Shown here piece by piece: positions 1 through 7,386 of a stretch of DNA of 12,598 nucleotides (positions within the stretch are counted from its first letter, which is position 1; each line of letters begins with the position of its first letter). The stretch covers positions 1-12,598 of the forward strand of contig CAZLGG010000115.1 of the NCBI GenBank assembly GCA_964559135.1, in the 5' to 3' direction. The position numbers were made by a program, and so were the translations under genes. The notes under the pieces are model-generated. The model had not been told where the DNA came from. It searched no databases and saw only the letters and a list, made by a program, of their open reading frames with translations. Source of the stretch: DRQF01 sp964559135 (lineage in GTDB: Bacteria > Planctomycetota > GCA-002687715 > DRQF01).

Positions 1-174
1 GAGAGGCCCCATCATCCCGCCGACGCCGCAGCCCATGTCCAGGACGCGGGCGTTCGCGGGGAGGAGGGGGTCGAGGTGGCGGTGGAGGACATCGAAGAAG
101 ATGGCCCGTCGCCCCACGAACCAGAAGTGGTCGGCCTCGTTGCGGGCGAACGTCTCGTAGGCGGCTCGGTCCAC
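1..174 (-). CDS. SAM-dependent methyltransferase, N-terminal 58 codons only (runs off window)
   Basis: Only the N-terminus is in the window; the gene continues past position 1. It reads from a GTG at 174-172 as VDRAAYETFARNEADHFWF and reaches a class I methyltransferase motif I at about residues 45-54 (VLDMGCGVGG), the glycine-rich SAM-binding loop. The ETFARNEADHFWFVGRR opening resembles methyltransferases found in polysaccharide clusters, where a short segment before the Rossmann fold carries a conserved W-[FY]. The GTG lies one base after the TGA of the upstream methyltransferase (178-176), and a GAGAGG Shine-Dalgarno sequence sits at 186-181, so the start is well supported and translation is probably coupled. 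The likely role is methylation of a sugar or lipid-linked intermediate. The substrate cannot be inferred from this fragment. Confidence 0.8.
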   Translation of the reverse strand, partial: MDRAAYETFARNEADHFWFVGRRAIFFDVLHRHLDPLLPANARVLDMGCGVGGMMGPL

Positions 175-175
175 G

Positions 176-1129
176 TCAACCCTCTCGCGGGCGAGCCAAC
201 ACGATGATCTCATCGCCCGGGTTGATGTAGAAGAAGAGGCGCCCGGCGATTCGAAATGGCTGCAATAAGTAGTGCATCAGGCGACTGTAACGCCGCATTC
301 GATCCACGAAGAAATCGACCGAGATGAACTTCCCGGCTCCTTCCGTCGTCGTTTCGATGAGTTCGAATCCCGACCGGTCCAGGGCCGTCTTCATCGTCGT
401 GGGGGAGAAGTGGTGGATGTGTTCGAGCTGCTTGTAATGTTGCCATTTGCGGCCGAGGATCTTGGCGAGTGAAGCGTCCGCGTTTTGCGTCTGCATGACG
501 AGCAGCCCGTCGGGGCGGAGATACTCTCGGATGCGCTTCAACTCCTCGATCGGATCCGGCACATGCTCGATGACGTCCCATAGGGCGACGATGTCGTAGG
601 AACCCTTGGGGAACGGACAGGTTTCGAGTGGGCCGTGATGGATGCCGTCGAGGTTGAGCTCACGTCGCGCGTAGTCCACGACGTACTGGGAAATCTCGAC
701 TCCGTTGGCGTCGTACCCCAATTCCCTCATGGCGAACAGGAAAAAACCTGCGGCGGAGCCGATCTCGAGCACGCGCCCGGACGGGCGGTGGGCCCGGACG
801 AACGCGGCCTTGCGGCGAAACGTCTTGAGATAGCCCTTCTTGTCTCGGGTGTAATCGCTGTAACCGAACTCCCCGGCATTGTGGCTCGTGAAGTAGTCGG
901 TCTGATAGATGAGGTGGAGGTGGGAATCCGGGACGCGGGGGGTCACGTAGACGAAACTGCACGCGGCGCAGCGAATGACCTTGAAGGGTGGGTCGTCCAC
1001 CTGAACCTTCCCTTCGGTCGCCCCGCACATGTAGCACGGAACGTCGATCAAAGGGAGTTCGGCGTCACCGCAACGGATGGTCGGGCCGCCGTTCGTCCGG
1101 GACGACAGGTCAGCCGAAGTATTCGTCAC
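176..1129 (-). CDS. Zinc-ribbon class I SAM methyltransferase of the polysaccharide locus
   Basis: A 317-residue cytosolic protein. It opens with a zinc-ribbon-like segment holding two CxxC pairs (C32/C35 and C54/C57), followed by a class I Rossmann methyltransferase fold. Motif I is VLEIGSAAGFF at 120-130, the acidic ribose-binding residue is E145 in GVEIS, and the motif 4 region is DVIEHVPDP at 185-193. This arrangement is common in Methyltransf_11/23-type enzymes of O-antigen and exopolysaccharide clusters that methylate sugars or act on nucleotide-sugar intermediates; the exact substrate is unknown. I chose the GTG at 1129-1127 because AGGTGG (1141-1136) lies six bases upstream. An in-frame TTG at 1165 would add 12 residues but looks weaker. 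The GTG start overlaps the end of the upstream flavoenzyme gene by 20 bases, and the next methyltransferase begins one base after this stop, so the three genes form an operon. Confidence 0.88.
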   Translation of the reverse strand: MTNTSADLSSRTNGGPTIRCGDAELPLIDVPCYMCGATEGKVQVDDPPFKVIRCAACSFVYVTPRVPDSHLHLIYQTDYFTSHNAGEFGYSDYTRDKKGYLKTFRRKAAFVRAHRPSGRVLEIGSAAGFFLFAMRELGYDANGVEISQYVVDYARRELNLDGIHHGPLETCPFPKGSYDIVALWDVIEHVPDPIEELKRIREYLRPDGLLVMQTQNADASLAKILGRKWQHYKQLEHIHHFSPTTMKTALDRSGFELIETTTEGAGKFISVDFFVDRMRRYSRLMHYLLQPFRIAGRLFFYINPGDEIIVLARPREG

Positions 1130-2537
1130 CCGTAGCCACCTTTCGGTGATCCGCGGTGCGGCCAAGGATGGTGTCCGCGGCGCCCAGCCCCATCGCGATG
1201 GAATGGTCCATGTTGTTGTACTTGAAGAGGCCCTGGCGCCCCGTCGTGTCCAGCCTGGCGATCCCGTCGATGTGTCCGAGGACGGAATCCAGGTGTTCGC
1301 GATACCCCAACGTGTAGAGCGGGTAGGCGAAGATCTCTCGATGCGTAAACGTTTCGAGGACCTCTTCGGGGCGAATGAGGCCCATGGCCTGGACGTCGTG
1401 CACGGCGATTTCGCGAAGATCTTCGTCCGATTTGTTCCAGATCTCGTCGCCCTTGTCGCAGGTGATCTCGGCGCAGATGAGGGTCTTCGATGCAGGGGCG
1501 CATTCCTGGCTGAAGTTCTTGAATTCGCTCAATCGATGGACCGTCAATGTCTTCTCGGGGATGTAGATCCAGTGGTCGTGAGTGAGCTGTGGCCGATCCA
1601 GAATGAGGTAGACGAACACCATGCTGCGATGCCGCATGGAGTCAAGGTGCTTCATGACCTCGGTGGGAGGAGCCGGGTCGAGCAGCCGGAGGAGCGTGGT
1701 GACGGGAATCGTGCTCAGGACGTCGTGGGTCGAGATCTCCTCCTCGCGCCCGTCCGCATGCATGACGCGCACGGTATGGACGCCGTCTTCGCCGTGCAGC
1801 ACGGCCTTCACGGTACACCCTCGGTGGATGACGGCTCCGAGTTTCTCCGCTTCTCGCGCGAAGCTGCGGGAGATCTCGCCGATTCCTCCGGTCTTGGGAT
1901 AGTGGAACTCGGAGACCAAGCTTCGGACCGTGTTCTTGGGCTTGAAGAGGGACTTTTTCACCGTGTCCCACAGGGAACTCTGGCTGATGCGTTGCGACGC
2001 CCAGTCCGAGGAGATCTGATCGCAGGGGACGCCCCACGTTTTCTCCGTGTAGACGCCGAAGAAGATCTCGAACAGCTTGCGGCCGAATCGCCTGACGACC
2101 CAGGATTCGAAGTTGTCGTCCGACCCCTTGACGAAGAGGTTCTTCATGCTCTGGAGCCCATAGTCCCACAGCGCCCGGGCCATGACGGGTTTGGGGAGCT
2201 GTTGAAGGGCCTTCCCGAGCTTGAGCGGGTAGTCGAAGAATTTGTCGTAGAGCAGTATCCGGGAGCAGCGCTCGCGGCGGACCTTGTTTTCGCCGAGCAC
2301 CTCCATCGTGACTTCGTGAACCCGTCGATCGGAGGAGTGGAATCGGTGGGGGCCGATGTCGTAGGTGAATTCCCCGTGCTCGGAGTGATACGGCCGACTC
2401 TTGGCCAGGCCTCCCACTTCGTCCTCTTGATCGACGAGGAGCACCTGACGGCCTCCGCGGCTCAACCAATAAGCGGCCGCAACCCCGGACAGGCCACCGC
2501 CGAGGATCAAGGTTCGTTCGGTCGCGTCATCAGTCAT
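1110..2537 (-). CDS. FAD-dependent oxidoreductase, UDP-galactopyranose-mutase-like / HemY-like
   Basis: A 475-residue flavoprotein. The N-terminal dinucleotide-binding motif is LILGGGLSG at 10-18, the ribose-binding acidic residue is D36 after a beta strand (VLLVD), and the second glycine motif is VGGLAKS at 41-47. A GPHRFHS segment at 62-68, FDYPL at 101-105 and GVYTEKTWG at 161-169 match a subgroup of amine-oxidase-like flavoproteins often annotated as protoporphyrinogen oxidase. Members of that subgroup commonly sit in LPS or exopolysaccharide loci and share the GPHxFHT-like segment with UDP-galactopyranose mutase. A C-terminal FAD-contact block lies near 432-454 (TGRQGLFKYNNMDHS). Heme synthesis is unlikely given the neighbours; a sugar-nucleotide redox or isomerase role is more plausible but unproven. 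The ATG at 2537 starts the FAD fold immediately. GAGGAG lies about 14 bases upstream, a rather long spacing. It is the first gene of the leftward operon. Confidence 0.85.
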   Translation of the reverse strand: MTDDATERTLILGGGLSGVAAAYWLSRGGRQVLLVDQEDEVGGLAKSRPYHSEHGEFTYDIGPHRFHSSDRRVHEVTMEVLGENKVRRERCSRILLYDKFFDYPLKLGKALQQLPKPVMARALWDYGLQSMKNLFVKGSDDNFESWVVRRFGRKLFEIFFGVYTEKTWGVPCDQISSDWASQRISQSSLWDTVKKSLFKPKNTVRSLVSEFHYPKTGGIGEISRSFAREAEKLGAVIHRGCTVKAVLHGEDGVHTVRVMHADGREEEISTHDVLSTIPVTTLLRLLDPAPPTEVMKHLDSMRHRSMVFVYLILDRPQLTHDHWIYIPEKTLTVHRLSEFKNFSQECAPASKTLICAEITCDKGDEIWNKSDEDLREIAVHDVQAMGLIRPEEVLETFTHREIFAYPLYTLGYREHLDSVLGHIDGIARLDTTGRQGLFKYNNMDHSIAMGLGAADTILGRTADHRKVATGDEYFG

Positions 2538-2951
2538 CTGGATTCTTCGAGCTCCTCGGGGCCATGATCGACCAGGAAACGGTCCCGTGTTGAGAACTTA
2601 GCGCCAGCTTGCCGATCCCCGGGGCTCACCACCGAGACCCAGGCCGCGGCGGAAAACGACCAACATGCTCTCAGGGCTGACGGCTCGCAATCTCGATAAA
2701 GTCGAGGTGCGCACCAGCCGCGGAATCGTGTCGGTGGCGCGCGGAGGGACGCTAACACGTCGTAGGAAGACTCCCCAATACCCGGGGGGCCGAAGCGAGA
2801 TCGCGTAACCTTCTGTTCGATTGAGGTTTGCACGGTTTGGAACGGAGGCGGCGTCACTGCTAAGCTGCGGGGCAAGTCCCCGTCGGCGGCGCCACCCTGC
2901 AGGGCCTGCATTTGACCGCAGTCCCGATTCGAGCCGGTTTTCACGACGTCG
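2538..2951. promoter_or_regulatory. Divergent intergenic region between the two polysaccharide operons
   Basis: About 414 bp separate the divergent starts of the flavoenzyme (minus) and the ABC permease (plus), so promoters for both operons must lie here or in the gene edges. No convincing coding sequence is visible. A weak sigma-70-like candidate on the plus strand is TTGGAA (2837-2842), an 18-base spacer and TAAGCT (2861-2866). Just after it is a small hairpin, CGGGG (2868-2872), loop CAAGT, CCCCG (2878-2882), and a CCCTGCAGGG palindrome follows near 2896-2905. I saw no clear minus-strand promoter and recognise no riboswitch class. The regulatory assignment rests on position, not on strong motifs. 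Confidence 0.4.
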
Positions 2952-3887
2952 ATGTCCGAAAGGCCCACATCAACGATGCATCTGATGGTCCAGTGCGTTC
3001 GGTTTCGCGAGATGCTCATGGCGTTCACCCGCCGAGAGCTGCGGCAGCGCTATGTGGGGTCCATCCTGGGCCGGGCTTGGCCGCTCCTGCAGCCCTTGCT
3101 GATGCTGGCCGTCTACTACGTCGTTTTCATCAATCTTTTTGACCTCAAGCTGCCCTCCGAGTTCGCCCAACGGATTGCGGCGGCCCTCGGCGACGGAAGT
3201 GACGGGGAGAGGCTGGGGCAGCTTTGGAACGTGCTCTTGCTGTGCGCGGGACTCCTCCCCTGGCTCATGACGGCCGAGTTTGTCGTTCGGGCAACCGGTG
3301 TGGTCGTGGAAAACGGGGGTCTGGTCAAGAAGGTGCGGTTCCCCTCGGAGCTGCTCCCGATCTCGCTCCTCGCGTCCTACATGTTCAACCTGTTGCTGCT
3401 CAGCGTCATCTTCGCGGGTGTGGTCTGGGCTTTCACGCCGTTCCGCACCGAGATCTGGTGGTTGTTCTTTCCGACCCTCATCCTTCATGGAGTGTTCCTT
3501 CTCGGCGTTGCGTACCTCCTCACGACCGTGAATGTCTTCATTCGCGATATGGGGCAGCTCGTTCCGCTGGTCGTCAATGTCTGGTTCTTTCTGACTCCGA
3601 TCGTCTACCTCCGCGAGCAATTGGTGGGGCCGGATCACAAGCCGAAGCCGCTGGCGATCATGTTCGATTGGAATCCCATGGCGTACTTCGTCGATCTGTA
3701 TCGGTGGGCGCTGGTGGTCCCCGAGTCGATTCGCGAGACCTACGGGCCGGACGGCAAGGAGCACTTCATCACGATGAACGAGATCTGGAGACACTTCGGA
3801 ATCGTCGCGGTGGTCTCGTTCGGGGTTTTGTTGATCGGTTACAAGGTATTCATGGCGAACAAGTACAAGTTTGCCGACGAAATCTGA
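2952..3887 (+). CDS. wzm: ABC-2 type polysaccharide export permease (Wzm/TagG family)
   Basis: A 311-residue inner-membrane protein, the transmembrane half of an ABC exporter that moves undecaprenyl-linked polysaccharide to the periplasm. The N-terminal cytoplasmic segment has the family pattern TRRELRQRYVGSILGRAWPLLQP (26-48): an amphipathic interface helix followed by the first membrane span. Hydrophobic spans fall at roughly 43-62, 92-112, 137-160, 168-190, 203-221 and 285-301, the usual six. The length is somewhat above the family norm of about 260 because of hydrophilic stretches at 66-90, 222-234 and 258-276. The ATG at 2952 is the longest start but has no clear Shine-Dalgarno sequence. 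ATGs at 2976 and 2985 are alternatives, and neither has a convincing ribosome-binding site. The partner ATPase follows 40 bases downstream, which supports a Wzm role. The symbol is given by family resemblance. Confidence 0.9.
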   Translation: MSERPTSTMHLMVQCVRFREMLMAFTRRELRQRYVGSILGRAWPLLQPLLMLAVYYVVFINLFDLKLPSEFAQRIAAALGDGSDGERLGQLWNVLLLCAGLLPWLMTAEFVVRATGVVVENGGLVKKVRFPSELLPISLLASYMFNLLLLSVIFAGVVWAFTPFRTEIWWLFFPTLILHGVFLLGVAYLLTTVNVFIRDMGQLVPLVVNVWFFLTPIVYLREQLVGPDHKPKPLAIMFDWNPMAYFVDLYRWALVVPESIRETYGPDGKEHFITMNEIWRHFGIVAVVSFGVLLIGYKVFMANKYKFADEI

Positions 3888-3927
3888 TTCCAGCGTCCGC
3901 ACCGCGGACGCGCATTTGCAAGGAGCG

Positions 3928-5163
3928 ATGGCCATTTCGGGACCGAGCGTCACAGTCGAAGATCTCGGCAAGTGCTACCGCATCTACCCGGACCCGCAGG
4001 CCCGGGTGAAGGAGTTCTTCTGTTTCGGGAAGAAGAAGTTCCACCAAGAGAAATGGGCGCTCCGCCACGTCGGCTTCGAACTTTGGCCGGGCCAAGCGCT
4101 GGGAGTCATCGGCGTCAACGGAGCCGGCAAGTCGACCTTGCTGAAGATCCTCACCGGCACCTCACGGCAGACGGAGGGTCGTTACGCCATCGCCGGCACG
4201 GTGTCCTCGCTTCTCGAATTGGGCGCCGGATTCCATCCGGACTTCAGCGGACGGGACAACATCTACATGAACGCCCTCATTCAGGGCGTCGCGAGGAAGC
4301 AGGTCGACAAGCAGTACGAGGCCATCGCCGCTTTCTCCGAGCTGGGGGAATATTTGGAGCGTCCCGTGCGGACGTACTCGTCCGGCATGGCGATGCGGCT
4401 CGGGTTTTCCGCTTCCATGCTCGTGGATCCGGACGTCTTGATTCTCGACGAGGTGCTGGCGGTGGGGGATGCACGCTTCCAGAAGAAGTGCATGGACAAG
4501 TTCATCGAGTTCCGCACGGAGGAGAAGACGATCCTCTTCGTGTCGCACAGCGTTTACCACGTGCGCGAAATCTGTGATCGAGCCATCTGGATCCACGACG
4601 GTGAAATGGTCATGGATGGCGATCCGGTGTCCGTGACCGACGAGTACGAGAACAAGATCCTCGAACACATCGGGAGCCTGGCGGCTCACGAGGGCATCGA
4701 CGGCGTCCTCGAGGCGGGGTTGGCCGCCATTCGGGACGTCGAGATCGGAAGACCAGGCGAGAAGGGCGAGCGCTTGGAATTCGAGACGGGAGACGAGGTC
4801 GAGGTTCGAATCCGGTGGACGAATCCCGAGGTCGACCGCCCCGTCTTTCCGATTCTCGCCGTTCTGCGCAACGATGGCTTGCTCGTCTTCTCCGCGCGTC
4901 CGGAGCACCCGATGAAGCAAAATGGGGAAGAGGGCGAAGCGTGCTTCCGTATCCCTCGCCTCCAACTTCTTTCCGGGGAGTACTCGATCAGCGCCTACCT
5001 CAGCGATCACACCGGCGTCCATCTGATGGACCAGCGCTTGACGGCCCTGCGATTCAAGGTCGTTCACCGCGGCCCGGCCAAGGGGATCTTCCTTGCCGAG
5101 GGGACGTGGAAATCCCCCGAAGGCGCCGCTTGGGGAAAAAGCACTGCGGGGAAGAAGGAATGA
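3928..5163 (+). CDS. wzt: ABC exporter ATPase with C-terminal glycan-recognition domain (Wzt)
   Basis: A 411-residue ATPase that powers the Wzm-type permease. Walker A is GVNGAGKST (62-70), the ABC signature is YSSGM (150-154), Walker B is VLILDE (170-175), with a D-loop region at AVGDARF and the H-loop histidine at H207 (SHS). The LLELGAGFHPDFSGRDNIY segment (95-113) is characteristic of polysaccharide and teichoic-acid exporters. Residues about 265-395 form a beta-rich Wzt_C-like domain ending in FKVV...GIFLAEGTW. In studied O-antigen systems (E. coli O9a) this domain binds the chemically modified non-reducing end of the chain before export. I chose the ATG at 3928 because AAGGAG lies just upstream, though only about two bases away. 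A TTG at 3871 would overlap the permease by 17 bases. The TGA overlaps the glycosyltransferase ATG. Confidence 0.92.
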   Translation: MAISGPSVTVEDLGKCYRIYPDPQARVKEFFCFGKKKFHQEKWALRHVGFELWPGQALGVIGVNGAGKSTLLKILTGTSRQTEGRYAIAGTVSSLLELGAGFHPDFSGRDNIYMNALIQGVARKQVDKQYEAIAAFSELGEYLERPVRTYSSGMAMRLGFSASMLVDPDVLILDEVLAVGDARFQKKCMDKFIEFRTEEKTILFVSHSVYHVREICDRAIWIHDGEMVMDGDPVSVTDEYENKILEHIGSLAAHEGIDGVLEAGLAAIRDVEIGRPGEKGERLEFETGDEVEVRIRWTNPEVDRPVFPILAVLRNDGLLVFSARPEHPMKQNGEEGEACFRIPRLQLLSGEYSISAYLSDHTGVHLMDQRLTALRFKVVHRGPAKGIFLAEGTWKSPEGAAWGKSTAGKKE

Positions 5164-6305
5164 GCGTGGACCTGTCGATCGTCATCGTGAACTTCAACTC
5201 CGCGCATTTCTTGCCGAGGCTCCTGGAGAGCATCGATGCCCAGGAGTGGAGCACGGAAGGCCGTCCCGGCACCTACGAGATCATCTTGATCGACAATGCT
5301 TCGAAGGGAGAGGACACGGCGCAGATCGAACCGCTGCTGGGCGATCCGCGCGTTCGCTACGTCCAGAACACCCTCAATCTCGGCTACGGTCAGGCCAACA
5401 ACCAGGGCTTTGCGGTGTCCACCGGCCGGTATCACATGATCCTGAACCCGGACACGATGTTCCTACCCGGGTGCTTCCAAGAAATGGTCGGTTTCCTCGA
5501 GAGCCATCCCGAGGCCGATGTCGTGGGGCCCTTGGCCTACATGGACCCGCTCGGCCGAGTCATGATGCCGCCCAACGAGCTGCCGACTCCGGAACTCGTC
5601 GCGTTCCAAACGAAGGCCCAGACCAGCACCGATGCGGCGGAGAGGCTGCTGGCCCAGAGGACCCGATTCGCTTTCGACTACTGGTCAACGACGGAACCGC
5701 TGGAGCTCCAGATGCTGTCCGGAAGCTGCGTGCTTTTTCGCCGCGAACTCTTCGAGGACGAGGCTCCCTTCGATCCGGGGTTTCCGCTCTACTACGAAGA
5801 CACGGACATGTTCGTCCGTCTGCGCAAGGCCGGGAAACGGCTCTTCCACCTGCCGGCCGCGAAAATGCTTCATTACTGGTCGCAGTCGGCGGGGACCCAC
5901 GCACGTGGGGCCCAGTACAGGGAACGAATCAGCGCTCGGCGTTACTACGAGAAGCACTTCGGGATCGACGCGGTCGGCGTCTACGAAGAGAGCGTCAGAC
6001 AGTCCCTGGCCACGAAGAACTCCGGCACTCACGTCATACCCCTCGAGTACGAACACATCGAGGCCGGCGATGCGAGCCCCGTGTTCCCCGTGGATCCTCG
6101 GCACAAGGACTACTACATCGAATTCGCGGGCAATCCCATTTTCACTCTGGCCGTCGGCATGTTTCCGGAGGAAAAGGGGGACTTCTCTGTCAGTCAGATC
6201 ATGTGGGATCAACTCGGGCCCGGTGATTATTGGATCCGCATGATCGATCGGGAGACCTTGAAGACGATCCGAGGATGGGTCGTTTCAAAACACCAGAAGA
6301 TATGA
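5160..6305 (+). CDS. Family 2 glycosyltransferase (rhamnosyltransferase-like) with C-terminal extension
   Basis: A 381-residue GT-A fold enzyme, likely transferring a sugar from a nucleotide donor to the growing polysaccharide on the cytoplasmic membrane face. It opens with LSIVIVNFN (5-13). The donor-binding acidic residue is in LIDNAS (43-48), the metal-binding DxD equivalent is NPD (96-98), a GSC at 188-190 precedes the acceptor region, and YYEDTDMFVRLRKAG (211-225) contains the ED(x)D catalytic-base segment of WbbL-like transferases. The catalytic domain ends near residue 280. Residues about 290-381 form an extra, probably beta-rich segment with no membrane span that I do not recognise. 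The start ATG (5160-5162) overlaps the ATPase TGA (5161-5163) as ATGA, and GAAGAAGGA lies immediately before it. The same overlap joins it to the next gene. Confidence 0.9.
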   Translation: MSVDLSIVIVNFNSAHFLPRLLESIDAQEWSTEGRPGTYEIILIDNASKGEDTAQIEPLLGDPRVRYVQNTLNLGYGQANNQGFAVSTGRYHMILNPDTMFLPGCFQEMVGFLESHPEADVVGPLAYMDPLGRVMMPPNELPTPELVAFQTKAQTSTDAAERLLAQRTRFAFDYWSTTEPLELQMLSGSCVLFRRELFEDEAPFDPGFPLYYEDTDMFVRLRKAGKRLFHLPAAKMLHYWSQSAGTHARGAQYRERISARRYYEKHFGIDAVGVYEESVRQSLATKNSGTHVIPLEYEHIEAGDASPVFPVDPRHKDYYIEFAGNPIFTLAVGMFPEEKGDFSVSQIMWDQLGPGDYWIRMIDRETLKTIRGWVVSKHQKI

Positions 6306-7342
6306 TCGCCTCACGAGTCTATCAGTCTCCCAAGGGGCCCATTGAAATCGTTCCCTATGCTCCCGGCGACGAGGTGGGGCTCCTTGAGCTGTTTGCCGCC
6401 GTGTTCAAAAGAGAGCGATCTATCCAGGAATGGAACTGGCTCTTTCGGGACGGCTTCGACGGTCTTCACTGCTTCCTCGGTCGCACTGCCGAGGGGCAAA
6501 TCGTCAGCCAATTCTGCGCTATCCCCACCCGCCTCCGCATTCGCGGGCGCATCTGGACTGTCGGGCAGATCGTCGACTCCATGGTGCATCCGGAGTACCG
6601 AGCCGGCCTCAAGCGCAAGGGGCTTTTCGCCTGCACGGTCGATGCCATGGTGGAGGAGTATGGTCGTCCGGACCGGGAACTTCTCATGTTGGGACTGCCG
6701 AATCGACCGGCGTTCCGGATCGGCCGCAAGCTATGCGGATACGTACCCATGCAGAAGGTGCACGTCCAGACGAAGACGATCCGTCCCGACCCCAAGGTGC
6801 CTTGCGTGCCCGAGGAAGCGTCCTGGAGGGGAGAGCGGTTCCGATTGCAGAAGGTGAATCGTTTTTCGCCGGATGTCGATACGCTTTGGGAACGTATGGC
6901 GGGGCGATTCCAGGCGATCGCCCCCAGGAATCGCCGGCATTTGAACTGGCGGTACGCCGCATGCCCTGATCTCGAGCGCTATCACATCCTCGAAATCCGC
7001 AGGGCAGACGGTCTCCTGGTCGGATACGCCGTGGGCGTCTTTGGCTACGAGGAGAGGCCGGTCGGGATCATCGCCGACTGGTTCGTGGATGAGGAGATCC
7101 CTGGAGCCAGGGAGGCTCTCCTGCGCGTCGTCGAAGATCTCATGGCGCAGGTGAGCATGGAATGGGTGAAGGTCCTCCTCAACCCGATGAGCGACGAGGC
7201 GCGCTTTTTCGAAGACATGGGGTATGACTTGACGACGACCCATTACCACTTGGTCTCACGGACGTACGCCCCTGAGATCGTGACGCCCGAGTGGCTCAAT
7301 CGCTTCTGGTACTACACCCTCGGCGATTTCGATGTCGTGTGA
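6302..7342 (+). CDS. GNAT-fold acyltransferase of the polysaccharide locus
   Basis: A 346-residue protein resembling the tandem-GNAT or FemAB-like acyltransferases found in exopolysaccharide loci. The N-terminal half has the GNAT pattern: an opening beta strand IEIVPYAPGDEVGLLELF (14-31), then a strand leading to VDSMVHPEYRAGLKRKGLF (91-109), which corresponds to the acetyl-CoA pyrophosphate loop although the usual RxxGxG is altered to RAGLKRKG. A second alpha/beta half follows (about 210-315), and the protein ends in FWYYTLGDFDVV, an ending I associate with this subgroup. It probably adds an acyl group, possibly to an amino sugar, but the substrate is unknown. The ATG at 6302 overlaps the glycosyltransferase TGA (6303-6305) by the ATGA arrangement. 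No strong Shine-Dalgarno sequence is visible, which fits translational coupling. A TTG at 6230 would add 24 unconserved-looking residues. It is the last gene before the convergent hairpin. Confidence 0.8.
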   Translation: MIASRVYQSPKGPIEIVPYAPGDEVGLLELFAAVFKRERSIQEWNWLFRDGFDGLHCFLGRTAEGQIVSQFCAIPTRLRIRGRIWTVGQIVDSMVHPEYRAGLKRKGLFACTVDAMVEEYGRPDRELLMLGLPNRPAFRIGRKLCGYVPMQKVHVQTKTIRPDPKVPCVPEEASWRGERFRLQKVNRFSPDVDTLWERMAGRFQAIAPRNRRHLNWRYAACPDLERYHILEIRRADGLLVGYAVGVFGYEERPVGIIADWFVDEEIPGAREALLRVVEDLMAQVSMEWVKVLLNPMSDEARFFEDMGYDLTTTHYHLVSRTYAPEIVTPEWLNRFWYYTLGDFDVV

Positions 7343-7344
7343 TG

Positions 7345-7374
7345 CGGGCGACCCGCCGCATGGCGAGTCGCCCG
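7345..7374. terminator. Hairpin between convergent operons, probable bidirectional terminator
   Basis: The arms CGGGCGAC (7345-7352) and GTCGCCCG (7367-7374) pair over 8 bp. Inside them CGCC (7354-7357) and GGCG (7362-7365) pair over 4 bp around a GCAT loop, leaving one C/A mismatch. The structure starts two bases after the acyltransferase stop (7342) and ends 12 bases before the stop of the convergent LTD gene (7387). No T-run follows on either strand, so termination may be inefficient or factor-assisted. Position and symmetry are the main support. Confidence 0.5.
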
Positions 7375-7386
7375 GTTCCGCACGAT

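Noticed and set aside
1077..2567. A 496-codon open frame on the plus strand
   Set aside because: It lies antisense to the flavoenzyme gene, whose translation has clear FAD motifs. The plus-strand translation has no recognisable domain and reflects GC-rich codon bias.
2534..3028. A 164-codon minus-strand frame across the divergent intergenic region
   Set aside because: The translation has no domain, no good ribosome-binding site, and overlaps the starts of both well-supported neighbours.
2970..3971. A 333-codon open frame on the minus strand
   Set aside because: Its translation is rich in D, E, H, Q and R with no hydrophobic core. It is the complement of the permease gene, which has proper membrane spans and a partner ATPase.
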